Assembly: GCA_947463915.1 (NCBI GenBank)
Contig: CANHVO010000018.1
Coordinates: 1-41,696 of the forward strand
DNA: 41,696 bases
DNA from: Planctomycetaceae bacterium
GTDB taxonomy: Bacteria > Planctomycetota > Planctomycetia > Pirellulales > Pirellulaceae
Direction: 5' to 3'
Both the position numbers and the translations under genes were made by a program. The stretch's first letter is position 1. Every line of letters begins with the position of its first letter. The notes under the pieces were generated by a model. It did no database searches and was not told the origin of the DNA. It saw only the letters and a program-made list of their open reading frames with translations. Shown piece by piece: positions 16,076-24,146 of the stretch.

Positions 16076-18100
16076 CTAGGTCACGCTGACGACTTCCGTC
16101 GTGCTGGACTTCTTGACGTGGACACTTGGTCCGATCAATTCCGTGATCTCGTTTTCGTCGAGCTCTTCCCGTTCCATAAGCGCATCCTTGAGTCTCTCCA
16201 GTTCTTCTCGGCGTGAGTGGAGCATGTCAGCAGCCCGTCGATCGGCAGCTCGCAGTGTATCGCCAACTTCGGAATCGATGGTTTCCTGAGTGCGTTCGCT
16301 GAATTGGCGTTGCTGATGGATCTCGCGTCCAAGGAAGGGATCGCTGTCGGAGAGTTTGTACGACACTGGCCCTAGCTTGAGGCTCATGCCCCAGTGCGAA
16401 ACCATGCGTCGCCCTAGACTGGTCGCCCGTTCCAGATCGTTTTCAGCGCCAACGGAAGTCTCGTCGTAAATGATCTTTTCTGCGGCTCTTCCGGCTAAAA
16501 GAACGACCAGTTGGTCACGGATTTCGCTTTCCGACATGTTCATGCGGTCTTCGTTCGGCAAGATTTGCGTACTGCCTAGCGACTGGCCTCGAGGCACAAC
16601 CGTTACCTTGTGCACGCGCTGTGCACCAGGCAAGAACCAAGCTGTCAAAGTGTGACCCGCTTCGTGGTAAGCGGTCTTTTCTTTCTCGCTCGGCATCAAG
16701 ACTTCTTCGCGTTTCGCACCCATTAGGACCTTGTCGCGAGCATAATCGAAGTCGGACATACTGACACGCGTCTTGTCGTGACGAGCTGCCCACAAGGCCG
16801 CTTCGTTAACGATATTGCGGAGGTCGGCGCCGGTTAGGCCCACGGTGGCCTCGGCCATAGTGTGCAAATTGACATCGTCCGCCAAAGGAACTTCGCGGAC
16901 GTGAACTTTCAATATTGCTTCTCGGCCCTTGAGTGTCGGTCTTCCGACAGTAATCAGACGATCGAATCGACCTGGGCGCAGCAACGCTGGGTCAAGAACA
17001 TCTGGGCGATTGGTGGCAGCCATGATGATGACGGAGTCCGTTGGCGAGAAGCCATCCATCTCACCAAGAATCTGATTGAGGGTCTGTTCTCGTTCGTCGT
17101 GACCGCCGCCAAGTCCGGCGCCGCGTTGGCGACCAACCGCGTCAATTTCATCGATAAAGATGATCGCGGGAGACTGCTCCTTGGCCGTTGCAAAGAGATC
17201 GCGAACGCGCGATGCACCAACACCAACAAACATTTGAATGAACTCGCTGCCGTTGACCGAAAAGAACGACACACCCGCTTCGCCTGCGACAGCTCTCGCC
17301 AAAAGAGTCTTGCCGGTACCCGGAGGTCCGTTTAGCAAAACGCCTTTCGGAACACGACCACCAAGCTTTTGGAATTTTTCAGGAGCCTTCAAAAATTCGA
17401 CAATTTCTTGAAGGTCCGCTTTGACACCTTCGAGACCAGCCACGTCATCGAACGTAATGCTCTGGTCGGATGGCTCGAAGCGTTTGGCGGTGGATTTCGT
17501 AAAGCTTGTCAAGAATCCACCGCCCATCATCGAATCGCGACTACGACGGAAGAACATGAACAATGCGATGACGGTCGCAACCATCATGGCAAAAAAGATC
17601 AACGTCATCAGGTTGCTGCTTGTTGATCCCTGAACAATGTCGTACTTGAATGGCATTTGAGGCGAGGCGACGGCCGTTGGGTCATTCGGATCGATTGCTG
17701 TAGCCTTTTTCGATTTTTCACGGAGCGCGTTGAACTTCTCGAAAAGAGCATTTTGTGTGTCAGCACCGCTTGGGATGAAAACATCGAAGGACTTATTCAG
17801 CTTTTCTCGAGGCGGTTCTTGACCTTCCTTAGGTTTGTAGTTTGGCGGCAGAGGTTTATCTGGCGCAACCTTAAACTCACCCTGAATATACGAATCGTAG
17901 ACGGTCAGTTCCTGGATGTTTTCTTTTTCCAACTGTTCCAAGAAGAAGCTGTAATCAATTTTCGAGCTCAAGCCAGGGAGCAGGAACAGCATCAGGAAAA
18001 TAGCTAGCAATACGATTCCAACCATCCAGAAGCCTTGGCCTCGTCGGACTGGTTGAATGGTAGGTCCCTCGTTCTTTTCCTCCCGCGGAGATTTACTCAT
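16076..18100 (-). CDS. ftsH: ATP-dependent zinc metalloprotease FtsH
   Basis: FtsH is a membrane-anchored AAA+ protease that degrades misfolded membrane proteins and some regulators. The 674-residue protein has two membrane helices, at about 22-44 and 162-184. The periplasmic part between them is about 115 residues, with the Pro/Lys-rich stretch common in planctomycetes. The ATPase shows Walker A GPPGTGKT (258-265), Walker B IIFIDEID (313-320), and the second region of homology with [17 protein letters not shown]. The protease site is HEAGH (479-483), with a third zinc ligand likely at Asp555 in AENDLERAT. All catalytic residues are present. It is the first gene of the leftward ftsH-rsgA pair and is divergent from the FlgN-like gene. 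Confidence 0.98.
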   Translation of the reverse strand: MSKSPREEKNEGPTIQPVRRGQGFWMVGIVLLAIFLMLFLLPGLSSKIDYSFFLEQLEKENIQELTVYDSYIQGEFKVAPDKPLPPNYKPKEGQEPPREKLNKSFDVFIPSGADTQNALFEKFNALREKSKKATAIDPNDPTAVASPQMPFKYDIVQGSTSSNLMTLIFFAMMVATVIALFMFFRRSRDSMMGGGFLTSFTKSTAKRFEPSDQSITFDDVAGLEGVKADLQEIVEFLKAPEKFQKLGGRVPKGVLLNGPPGTGKTLLARAVAGEAGVSFFSVNGSEFIQMFVGVGASRVRDLFATAKEQSPAIIFIDEIDAVGRQRGAGLGGGHDEREQTLNQILGEMDGFSPTDSVIIMAATNRPDVLDPALLRPGRFDRLITVGRPTLKGREAILKVHVREVPLADDVNLHTMAEATVGLTGADLRNIVNEAALWAARHDKTRVSMSDFDYARDKVLMGAKREEVLMPSEKEKTAYHEAGHTLTAWFLPGAQRVHKVTVVPRGQSLGSTQILPNEDRMNMSESEIRDQLVVLLAGRAAEKIIYDETSVGAENDLERATSLGRRMVSHWGMSLKLGPVSYKLSDSDPFLGREIHQQRQFSERTQETIDSEVGDTLRAADRRAADMLHSRREELERLKDALMEREELDENEITELIGPSVHVKKSSTTEVVSVT

Positions 18101-18327
18101 ATTCCAATGCTATCCGTATTGCCTGTTTAGAAATGAAATTATTCAGCCCCAGTCGCTGGGACGTCCTCTCAAGTGCCTTGTTCGCTCTCGCACCGTTGCT
18201 ATTGTAGCGGGCTGCCCAATCTACCGGCAGTGCCACCAACTTTCCACCGGTTCTGTCTTGGCTTTCTCGGCGTTTTTTGGTATTTCCCTCAATAACCGCC
18301 AATATTATTTCGACTTCGAGAACCAAA

Positions 18328-18807
18328 ATGAACCAGGAAGCCATTCGTTCTATCGAACTCTCGACCGAATCGCTCTTCGAATTGATCGAATCCAAGCTGC
18401 ACCTGCTAAATGAGATGCAGGCCATGTCGTTGGCTCAAACCGACCTCGTTTCCCAACACGACATGACTGCATTAATGACGCTTCTTTCACGCAAGCAAGA
18501 ATTGATGGGAGCCCTCGGAGTTGTCCAGTCCCAGCTCGCGCAATTCCAGGGGCAAGACCCCGAGCAGCGGAAATGGTCGAGTCCCGCACGCCGCAAGACC
18601 TGCCAAGAGATGGTTGCGCGGTGCGATCAACTGCTGCAAGAGTTGATCGTTATGGAGGACCGCTCATTGGGAAACATGAATTTGCAACGCGACATTGTGG
18701 CTGCACAGCTGCAACAAAATATCGACGCAAGCACCATTCAAAACGCATACCAATCCAGCGACATCGATGAGTTGTCGTTCGAAAGTACGCTGTCCATTGA
18801 GGGGTAG
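18328..18807 (+). CDS. FlgN-like flagellar export chaperone
   Basis: With the ATG at 18328 the product is 159 residues, almost entirely alpha-helical and coiled-coil (FELIESKLHLLNEMQAMSLAQTDLVSQHDMTALMTLLSRKQELMGAL). This pattern of an N-terminal helix, a central 'DMTALMTLLSRKQELM' segment and a long second helix is that of FlgN chaperones, which keep the hook-associated proteins FlgK and FlgL unfolded before export. Sequence identity within the family is low, so the call leans on the adjacent flgB, 29 bases downstream. An in-frame ATG at 18277 would add 17 residues without helical character and is not favoured. Confidence 0.68.
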   Translation: MNQEAIRSIELSTESLFELIESKLHLLNEMQAMSLAQTDLVSQHDMTALMTLLSRKQELMGALGVVQSQLAQFQGQDPEQRKWSSPARRKTCQEMVARCDQLLQELIVMEDRSLGNMNLQRDIVAAQLQQNIDASTIQNAYQSSDIDELSFESTLSIEG

Positions 18808-18836
18808 TCGTTTGTTCCACTTCGAAGGAAAACCGG

Positions 18837-19286
18837 ATGTTTTCGAATCCAACACTCAAGAGCTTAGAACAAACGGTCGCCTTCACCGAGCGTCGGCACG
18901 CTATTCTTGCTGGCAACATCGCTAACACCGATACTCCAGACTACGAATCCAAGGATCTGTCGGTTGACAGCTTCCAGCGAAGCCTGCGCGATGCGATTCA
19001 AGCGGATCGGCAGCAGCGAGAAATGTCTCCTGGCCATCGATTGAGCTTGGCTGGTACCACAAATCCCGCCACGAATCCCTCCTTTGAAGACGCCAAAAAA
19101 GTCGCCATGGAAAGCGTTCGCGATTCCATGAAACAGATAGTTTATAATGACGGAAGCGACGACAGCCTCGAAATCCAGGTCACCCAAATCGCAAAGAATC
19201 AGTCGATGCACACCATGGCCGTCGCCATGATGAAATCTCAATTTCGCCAATTGCAAATGGCGATTACTGGCTCCGCGAATGTCTAA
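18837..19286 (+). CDS. flgB: Flagellar basal-body rod protein FlgB
   Basis: FlgB forms the proximal rod of the flagellum in the periplasm and is exported by the flagellar type III system without a cleaved signal. The 149-residue protein carries the rod signature AILAGNIANTDTPDYESKDL at about 21-40. Its C-terminal helix (SLEIQVTQIAKNQSMHTMAVAMMKSQFRQLQMAI) packs into the rod coiled coil. Length is normal for the family, and GAAGGA lies 7 bases before the ATG. In many bacteria flgB is followed by flgC and fliE. Here a repeat and then a helicase gene follow, so the rest of the rod operon is elsewhere or absent. Confidence 0.93.
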   Translation: MFSNPTLKSLEQTVAFTERRHAILAGNIANTDTPDYESKDLSVDSFQRSLRDAIQADRQQREMSPGHRLSLAGTTNPATNPSFEDAKKVAMESVRDSMKQIVYNDGSDDSLEIQVTQIAKNQSMHTMAVAMMKSQFRQLQMAITGSANV

Positions 19287-19332
19287 ATGCGTTTCTCAAG
19301 CAGACACATTCGCTGCGAAAAGCAGGGTTTTG

Positions 19333-19403
19333 TGTAGCGAAAGTCGTCAAGACTTTCGGTTGCATCGTCTAAACTAACGAGACTCTTGACGAGTTTCGCT
19401 ACG
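19333..19403. repeat. Inverted pair of GTAGC-headed hairpins with compensatory changes
   Basis: The left arm (19334-19358) and the reverse complement of the right arm (about 19378-19402) agree at 22 of 25 positions, both starting GTAGCGAAA. Each arm folds on itself around a GTCAA loop. The left has CGAAAGTC/GACTTTCG; the right has CGAAACTC/GAGTCTCG. Two of the three differences swap both sides of one base pair (G-C to C-G), which keeps the hairpin. It lies after flgB and may end that transcript. Confidence 0.75.
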
Positions 19404-19572
19404 AAATGCTTCACAGCGTTGAGGAGAAGGGGAAGAAAATCATGAGGACTGGCTCATGGTGTTGCTTCGCCGTTTTGAGGTGCCGATAACGAACTTCTTG
19501 CTTTACAATACGCTGCACGGTTTAGGGGAGTCGGTTCGCCCTATTCCAAGCTTTTTTAGGAAATGTCGTTTG

Positions 19573-21657
19573 ATGGGCGAGTTGGACATTAATGCGATCT
19601 TGGGCCCAAAGGGCAGCATTTCGCGTCGCATCAATAACTACGAACACCGCAACGAACAAATCGCGATGGCCGAAGCGGTCGGTGATGCACTTCGCAATCG
19701 CAATCATTTGATTGTCGAGGCAGGCACGGGCGTCGGCAAAAGTTTCGGTTACCTCGTCCCAGCCATTCTGCATGCGACTTCCGCCGAAAATGCCATGGCC
19801 AGTCCCAAACCCGACGCCCCCCCAAAGGAAAAACGCAAAGCAAACGGCGAGGAGGAGGACGACGATTCGGTCAAACGCATCATCGTCAGCACGCACACGA
19901 TCAGCCTTCAGGAGCAACTCATTTCGAAAGACTTGCCCCTTCTTAAAGCTGTCATCCCTCGCGAATTTACCAGCGTCCTAGTCAAGGGACGTGGAAACTA
20001 TCTGTCGAAACGGCGACTGGAGCTGGCGGAATCCCGGTCGGTTAGTCTTTGGAGCAATGAACAAGACCACGAACACCTTAACTACATCAAAGAATGGTCC
20101 CGTTCCACCAACGACGGTTCGCTCAGCAGCATGTCATTTCGTCCCCCCGGCAATGTCTGGGACGAAGTTGCAAGCGATTCTGGCAACTGCATGGGCCGCA
20201 AATGCAAACATCATGAATCTTGTTTCTATTACGCAGCCCGCCGCCGTGTCCAGAACTCGCAAATCCTAGTCGTCAATCACGCTCTCTTCTTTAGCGACCT
20301 TGCCTTGCGGGCGCAAGGCGGTGGCATACTTCCGAAATACGACTCTGTCATCTTCGATGAATGCCATACCATCGAATCGGTTGCGGGCGATCACTTGGGG
20401 CTTCAGATCAGCAACTCGCAAATCGATTACACGCTTCGCAAACTCTATAACCCAAGAACCGAGAAGGGGATTTTGGTCGCGTTGGGACTTAAGCAGTTAA
20501 CGCAGGACACCTACCGATGCATGGAGTCACTTGACGATCTCACGGCAGACCTTGCGGGCTGGCAATTAGGACAAGAAAAAACCAATGGTCGCGTTCGAGA
20601 ACCTTTGCAAATCAATTCGGTTCTCGGTGAGCGATTGCAAACGCTCTCAGAACAATTAGAACGTTATGGACAAGACCTTAAGGACGCAAACAGCCGCCTC
20701 GAAATGATGTCCGCCAGTCAGCGACTGAGTACCCTCGCGGCCAGCGTCGATCAATGGCTCCAACAAAAAGTCGAAGACTCCGTCTACTGGCTTGAACAAC
20801 AGACCAAGAGCATCCAATCGCGAAATGTAGTCCGAATCACCATGCGAAGCAGTCCGCTCGATATCGGAAGCCACCTGCGCGAACATCTCTTCCGAAAAGT
20901 TAAAAGCGTGATCATGGCTAGCGCGACGGTCGCCACTGGGCAGGCCAAAGGAAAGGGCTTTTCGTTCTTTCAAGGTCGCATTGGAGCAGTCGGTTCCAAG
21001 ACCTTGCAAGTTGGGAGCCCATTCGACTATCCCAAGCTTGCTGAAGTCCATTTGGTTACCGACATTGCGGATCCCTCGCTCGAAAAAGTCAAGTACGAAC
21101 AAGCCATTGTACCGGTGCTCAAGCATTTCGTGGGGCAAAGCGATGGCCACGCGTTCGTGCTCTTCACCAGCTACGATATGCTTCGCAAAACCTGCACAGC
21201 GTTGACCCCTTGGATGAACGAAAACAACTTGGCCATTTATTCGCAAGCAGACGGGGTTCCTCGCAACCAACTGCTGCAAGCCTTCAAAAAGAACCCTCGA
21301 GGGGTTTTGTTCGGGGCTGAGAGTTTCTGGCAAGGAGTCGATGTCCCGGGCGACGCGCTCCGATTGGTGGTCATCAGCAAACTCCCCTTTAGCGTTCCAG
21401 ACCACCCCTTATTGGAAGCCCGATTAGAAGCGATTCGCAAAGCGGGCGGCAACCCGTTCCAAGACTACCAACTGCCGGAAGCAGTAATCAAGTTCAAGCA
21501 AGGTTTCGGCCGATTGATTCGGACTGCTACCGACTCTGGTATCGTCGTGGTCACCGACCCTCGCATGACGACGAAAGCATACGGTCAGACGTTTCTGGAT
21601 GCTCTACCAGGCTGCCCTGTCCTGCGTGTCCGCGCTTCGCAACTCGTTCGCACCTAG
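19573..21657 (+). CDS. dinG: DinG-family (XPD-like) superfamily 2 helicase
   Basis: This is an ATP-dependent 5'-3' DNA helicase of the DinG/YoaA group, which acts in repair and removal of R-loops or damaged replication structures. With the ATG at 19573 the product is 694 residues. It shows Walker A AGTGVGKS (50-57), motif Ia IIVSTHTISLQEQL, the DEAH-type box DECH, and a late motif VI QGFGRLIRTATD. Between motifs Ia and II lies GNCMGRKCKHHESCFYYAARR, where clustered cysteines mark the expected iron-sulphur site. The acidic Lys/Glu-rich insert after about residue 75 (KPDAPPKEKRKANGEEEDDD) is unusual. An upstream in-frame ATG at 19456 would add 39 residues with no family match. The RNA methyltransferase gene follows by 10 bases. 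Confidence 0.88.
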   Translation: MGELDINAILGPKGSISRRINNYEHRNEQIAMAEAVGDALRNRNHLIVEAGTGVGKSFGYLVPAILHATSAENAMASPKPDAPPKEKRKANGEEEDDDSVKRIIVSTHTISLQEQLISKDLPLLKAVIPREFTSVLVKGRGNYLSKRRLELAESRSVSLWSNEQDHEHLNYIKEWSRSTNDGSLSSMSFRPPGNVWDEVASDSGNCMGRKCKHHESCFYYAARRRVQNSQILVVNHALFFSDLALRAQGGGILPKYDSVIFDECHTIESVAGDHLGLQISNSQIDYTLRKLYNPRTEKGILVALGLKQLTQDTYRCMESLDDLTADLAGWQLGQEKTNGRVREPLQINSVLGERLQTLSEQLERYGQDLKDANSRLEMMSASQRLSTLAASVDQWLQQKVEDSVYWLEQQTKSIQSRNVVRITMRSSPLDIGSHLREHLFRKVKSVIMASATVATGQAKGKGFSFFQGRIGAVGSKTLQVGSPFDYPKLAEVHLVTDIADPSLEKVKYEQAIVPVLKHFVGQSDGHAFVLFTSYDMLRKTCTALTPWMNENNLAIYSQADGVPRNQLLQAFKKNPRGVLFGAESFWQGVDVPGDALRLVVISKLPFSVPDHPLLEARLEAIRKAGGNPFQDYQLPEAVIKFKQGFGRLIRTATDSGIVVVTDPRMTTKAYGQTFLDALPGCPVLRVRASQLVRT

Positions 21658-21667
21658 CGCCGCACCT

Positions 21668-23047
21668 ATGAACTTAGACCAACTATTGCCTGCTAGCGAG
21701 CACGAGGCCTTTCATCAGGCGAGTCTCAGCTATAGCGATCGCTGTGTCCGCAAGCATGTTCGCCGCCTGGATTCGGAGTTGCCTTTTTCGGTAACCGAAG
21801 TTCCATGGTACGAATGGGGGCGCTTTCTCGTGGACTCCACGATTCGGCCCGCGTCGTTTCTCGAGTATGCAACCGCCGACTACTACATTCAAGATGCGGC
21901 ATCATTGCTGCCGCTCGCCTTGGTCGACCTGCAGGAAGACGACTTGGTATGCGATCTCTGTGCATCACCGGGCGGTAAGGCTTCGGCAATTGCAGAGCGA
22001 TTGGGACCAAATGGATTTCTGCTTGCCAACGAGAGCATTCGTTCGCGGGTCGATGTCTTAAAGTACTCCTTGGTCAAGACCGGCAATCCCTGTTTTGCCG
22101 TTTCATCGTACGATCCAGATGACTTGGCGAGCCATATGCCCAACGCATTTGACGTCGTGTTGGTCGATGCACCGTGTAGTGGTCAAACATTGGTCGCTCG
22201 CAAGAAGCGGGACGACAACGCTTATTCGGCCAGTCAAATCGAGCATTGTGCGCTTCGGCAGCAGCGTATCCTTGAGTCGGCCATTCGGATGCTCAAGGTT
22301 GGGGGCCGCCTTGTTTACTCGACTTGCACGTTCGCTACGGAAGAGAACGAAGCCCAAATCCAATGGCTACACAAGCGGTATCCTGACGCCTGGGAGCCGA
22401 TCGAGCCTATGGGCCTTGCACCATGGCGGTCACCAGTCCAATCCGGTTGCTATCGACTTTGGCCGCATCGCGATCATTGTTCAGGTGGCTTTGCAGCTGG
22501 CCTGCGACTAGTCAAGGAGCTCGACCTCGAACCGATCGTCAGCACTAATCGAGCGGCAAAAAAATGGGACGCAAGAGCCAGCAAGGGGGCCGACCGCAGT
22601 GAGTTGCTCAAACAGAAAAGTGCGCAAGAGTCGTTGTTGTCTTTGGGGGCATTCAACAATGTTACGACGGAATGGAAAAACGGTTTCTTGCAATGCATGG
22701 CGTCTGGCGTTCGGAACGCAGTCAAAGAATATCGGCAAGTTGCAATGGAGCCCATGGCGGTGTTGATCGAGTCGGGGAATCATTTTGTTCCGACGCAAGG
22801 CTTAGCACTATTGGACATGGGGATTTTTGTTCCCAATCGGACCGTCGAGCTAGAAACCGGTCAAGCGGTACAATTTGCAAACGGAGCGTCCATTCCACTT
22901 TCGACCCTCGAGGGCCAGTCGAGCACAAAGGGAGCCAGTGCATGGGCGGTAGCGAATTGGAATGGTCGACCACTGGGCTGGTGCAAGGCGTTAAGCAATC
23001 GACTAAACAACCATCTGCCACCATGGGCCCGATTGAATCTAAGTTGA
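21668..23047 (+). CDS. RsmB/RsmF/NOP2-type RNA (cytosine-5) methyltransferase
   Basis: The 459-residue protein has the class I SAM fold of rRNA or tRNA m5C methyltransferases. Motif I is CDLCASPGGKASAIAERLG, motif IV is DAPCSG, and motif VI is STCTFATEENE. The two catalytic-type cysteines (PCSG and TC) are both present. A C-terminal region (about 300-459), with FVPTQGLALLDMGIFVPN and AVANWNGRPLGWCKAL, resembles the RNA-binding tail of RsmF relatives. The target nucleotide cannot be assigned. The segment after PCSG (QTLVARKKRDDNAY) differs from the usual GEG-type loop in RsmF. The chosen ATG follows the helicase stop by 10 bases; a longer frame from 21599 would overlap the helicase gene. Confidence 0.87.
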   Translation: MNLDQLLPASEHEAFHQASLSYSDRCVRKHVRRLDSELPFSVTEVPWYEWGRFLVDSTIRPASFLEYATADYYIQDAASLLPLALVDLQEDDLVCDLCASPGGKASAIAERLGPNGFLLANESIRSRVDVLKYSLVKTGNPCFAVSSYDPDDLASHMPNAFDVVLVDAPCSGQTLVARKKRDDNAYSASQIEHCALRQQRILESAIRMLKVGGRLVYSTCTFATEENEAQIQWLHKRYPDAWEPIEPMGLAPWRSPVQSGCYRLWPHRDHCSGGFAAGLRLVKELDLEPIVSTNRAAKKWDARASKGADRSELLKQKSAQESLLSLGAFNNVTTEWKNGFLQCMASGVRNAVKEYRQVAMEPMAVLIESGNHFVPTQGLALLDMGIFVPNRTVELETGQAVQFANGASIPLSTLEGQSSTKGASAWAVANWNGRPLGWCKALSNRLNNHLPPWARLNLS

Positions 23048-23053
23048 GAGTGC

Positions 23054-23166
23054 ATTAGCCGAAAAAAACGAAAGGAGTCGAAAAAAGGCTTACGAAGAAT
23101 CACCCAATGGTGACTCAAAATTGCAACTCGATCTTTTTTCGCCTCTTTGCGTTTTATTCGGCTAAT
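23054..23166. repeat. Imperfect inverted repeat, TTAGCCGA family
   Basis: The left arm (23054-23086) starts ATTAGCCGAA and ends GTCGAAAAAA. The right arm (23134-23166) is its imperfect reverse complement, starting TTTTTTCGCCTC and ending TTCGGCTAAT. The arms agree at about 28 of 33 positions and are separated by 47 bases. A single arm of the same family occurs at 27856-27887. It lies between the RNA methyltransferase and the sulfotransferase genes. Confidence 0.85.
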
Positions 23167-23231
23167 AGAATTGATTAAATCAGCCAACATACGTTAGGCA
23201 GATCATCGGAACGATGCGAACACTACGACTT

Positions 23232-23249
23232 TGTGACAAAATGTGACAA
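23232..23249. promoter_or_regulatory. Two direct TGTGACAA copies, possible operator
   Basis: TGTGACAA occurs at 23232-23239 and again at 23242-23249, ten bases apart (one helical turn), right before the ATG at 23253. Direct repeats at this spacing can bind a regulator. If the sulfotransferase starts at the second ATG (23289) they would lie in its leader. Chance is possible. Confidence 0.3.
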
Positions 23250-23252
23250 GAG

Positions 23253-24098
23253 ATGTCTCGATCCCCTACTTCTTTTAGCCGAGAAACCATGCAGTCGCAG
23301 CAACCATTGTCGGTAAAGTCCATTTGGGACGGGCACACGAGGCCAACGGCAAAAAGTTTTTTGTCACCCGAACTTGATCAGCCAAAAAACTCCTCAGCCG
23401 TTCGCAAACTGCTGATCTGCTCCAGCCCTCGAACTTCGAGTAAGCGCTTGGCGCGATTGCTTTACTCCGCAGGAGTCGGCATACCGATGGAGTATTTCAA
23501 CCCGCTTAATTTGCCGATCCTTTCTCAACGATGGAGCCAGCAACGAGGAAGTGAATTGCTCGTCGAGGATTACACATCCGAACTTGTCGCAAGGCGTTCT
23601 ATCAACGGGATCTTCTCGGCAACGATTCAATTCGGTCAGCTTGAAAAATACCTGATGAACCCGTCTGGAAAAAGATTTTTCGAAGGTGCAATTTTATTGT
23701 TTCTGCGACGAACTGATTTAGAGAAACAGGCCGTTTCCCTTGCTGCAGCTTCGTTAACCAACCATTGGGGGTTTGAGGTTCCGGAAATCGAAAACCAATT
23801 CAGTGAGAAACAGATGCGGGACGCACTGGTCGCTGCGATCGATTTGATCCATCGAGAAAACTCGGGGTGGCTGCAGTTTTTTTCAGAACTCAAGATCAAA
23901 CCGGTGGAAGTAACAAGCGACGAAGTGAACCAACAGCATTTTTCGCTGATGCAAAGAATAGCTGAAATGATGAACCTTGTTGTTGATCGGACGAAACTGG
24001 AATTGATGGCTTGCGTTGATCATCCGTATGAAGGACAACGAACACTCAAGCAAGATTTATCGCGGATGCTAACGAAGGAATCTGGGGCTTTGAATTAG
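23253..24098 (+). CDS. Stf0-like sulfotransferase
   Basis: This 281-residue protein resembles Stf0, the trehalose 2-sulfotransferase family, which uses PAPS as donor. The 5'-phosphosulphate loop is at 56-70 (CSSPRTSSKRLARLL) and is followed by the family's VGIPMEYFNP motif at 75-84. The IFSATIQFGQLEKYL segment (120-134) matches the Stf0 'K.MW.QF' strand. The 3'-phosphate site is at 150-165 (FLRRTDLEKQAVSLAA), with the Stf0-style NHW following. The expected catalytic glutamate after the loop is present in MEYF. The acceptor is likely a sugar or glycolipid; this is unproven. It converges with the GT2/dioxygenase/pyruvyl-transferase operon. The start could be ATG 23289, since the first 12 residues carry no conserved feature. 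Confidence 0.82.
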   Translation: MSRSPTSFSRETMQSQQPLSVKSIWDGHTRPTAKSFLSPELDQPKNSSAVRKLLICSSPRTSSKRLARLLYSAGVGIPMEYFNPLNLPILSQRWSQQRGSELLVEDYTSELVARRSINGIFSATIQFGQLEKYLMNPSGKRFFEGAILLFLRRTDLEKQAVSLAAASLTNHWGFEVPEIENQFSEKQMRDALVAAIDLIHRENSGWLQFFSELKIKPVEVTSDEVNQQHFSLMQRIAEMMNLVVDRTKLELMACVDHPYEGQRTLKQDLSRMLTKESGALN

Positions 24099-24146
24099 AG
24101 GCCTTGATCGTTGACATCAAGCCCGGACATCGCGGCATCGTCGGCT

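Noticed and set aside
18204-18224. GTAG...CTAC short palindrome in the ftsH/FlgN-like gap
   Set aside because: The stem is interrupted and short, so it cannot be told from chance, although the GTAG head is suggestive.
19456-19572. Longer start for the helicase
   Set aside because: The extra 39 residues match nothing expected in DinG proteins.
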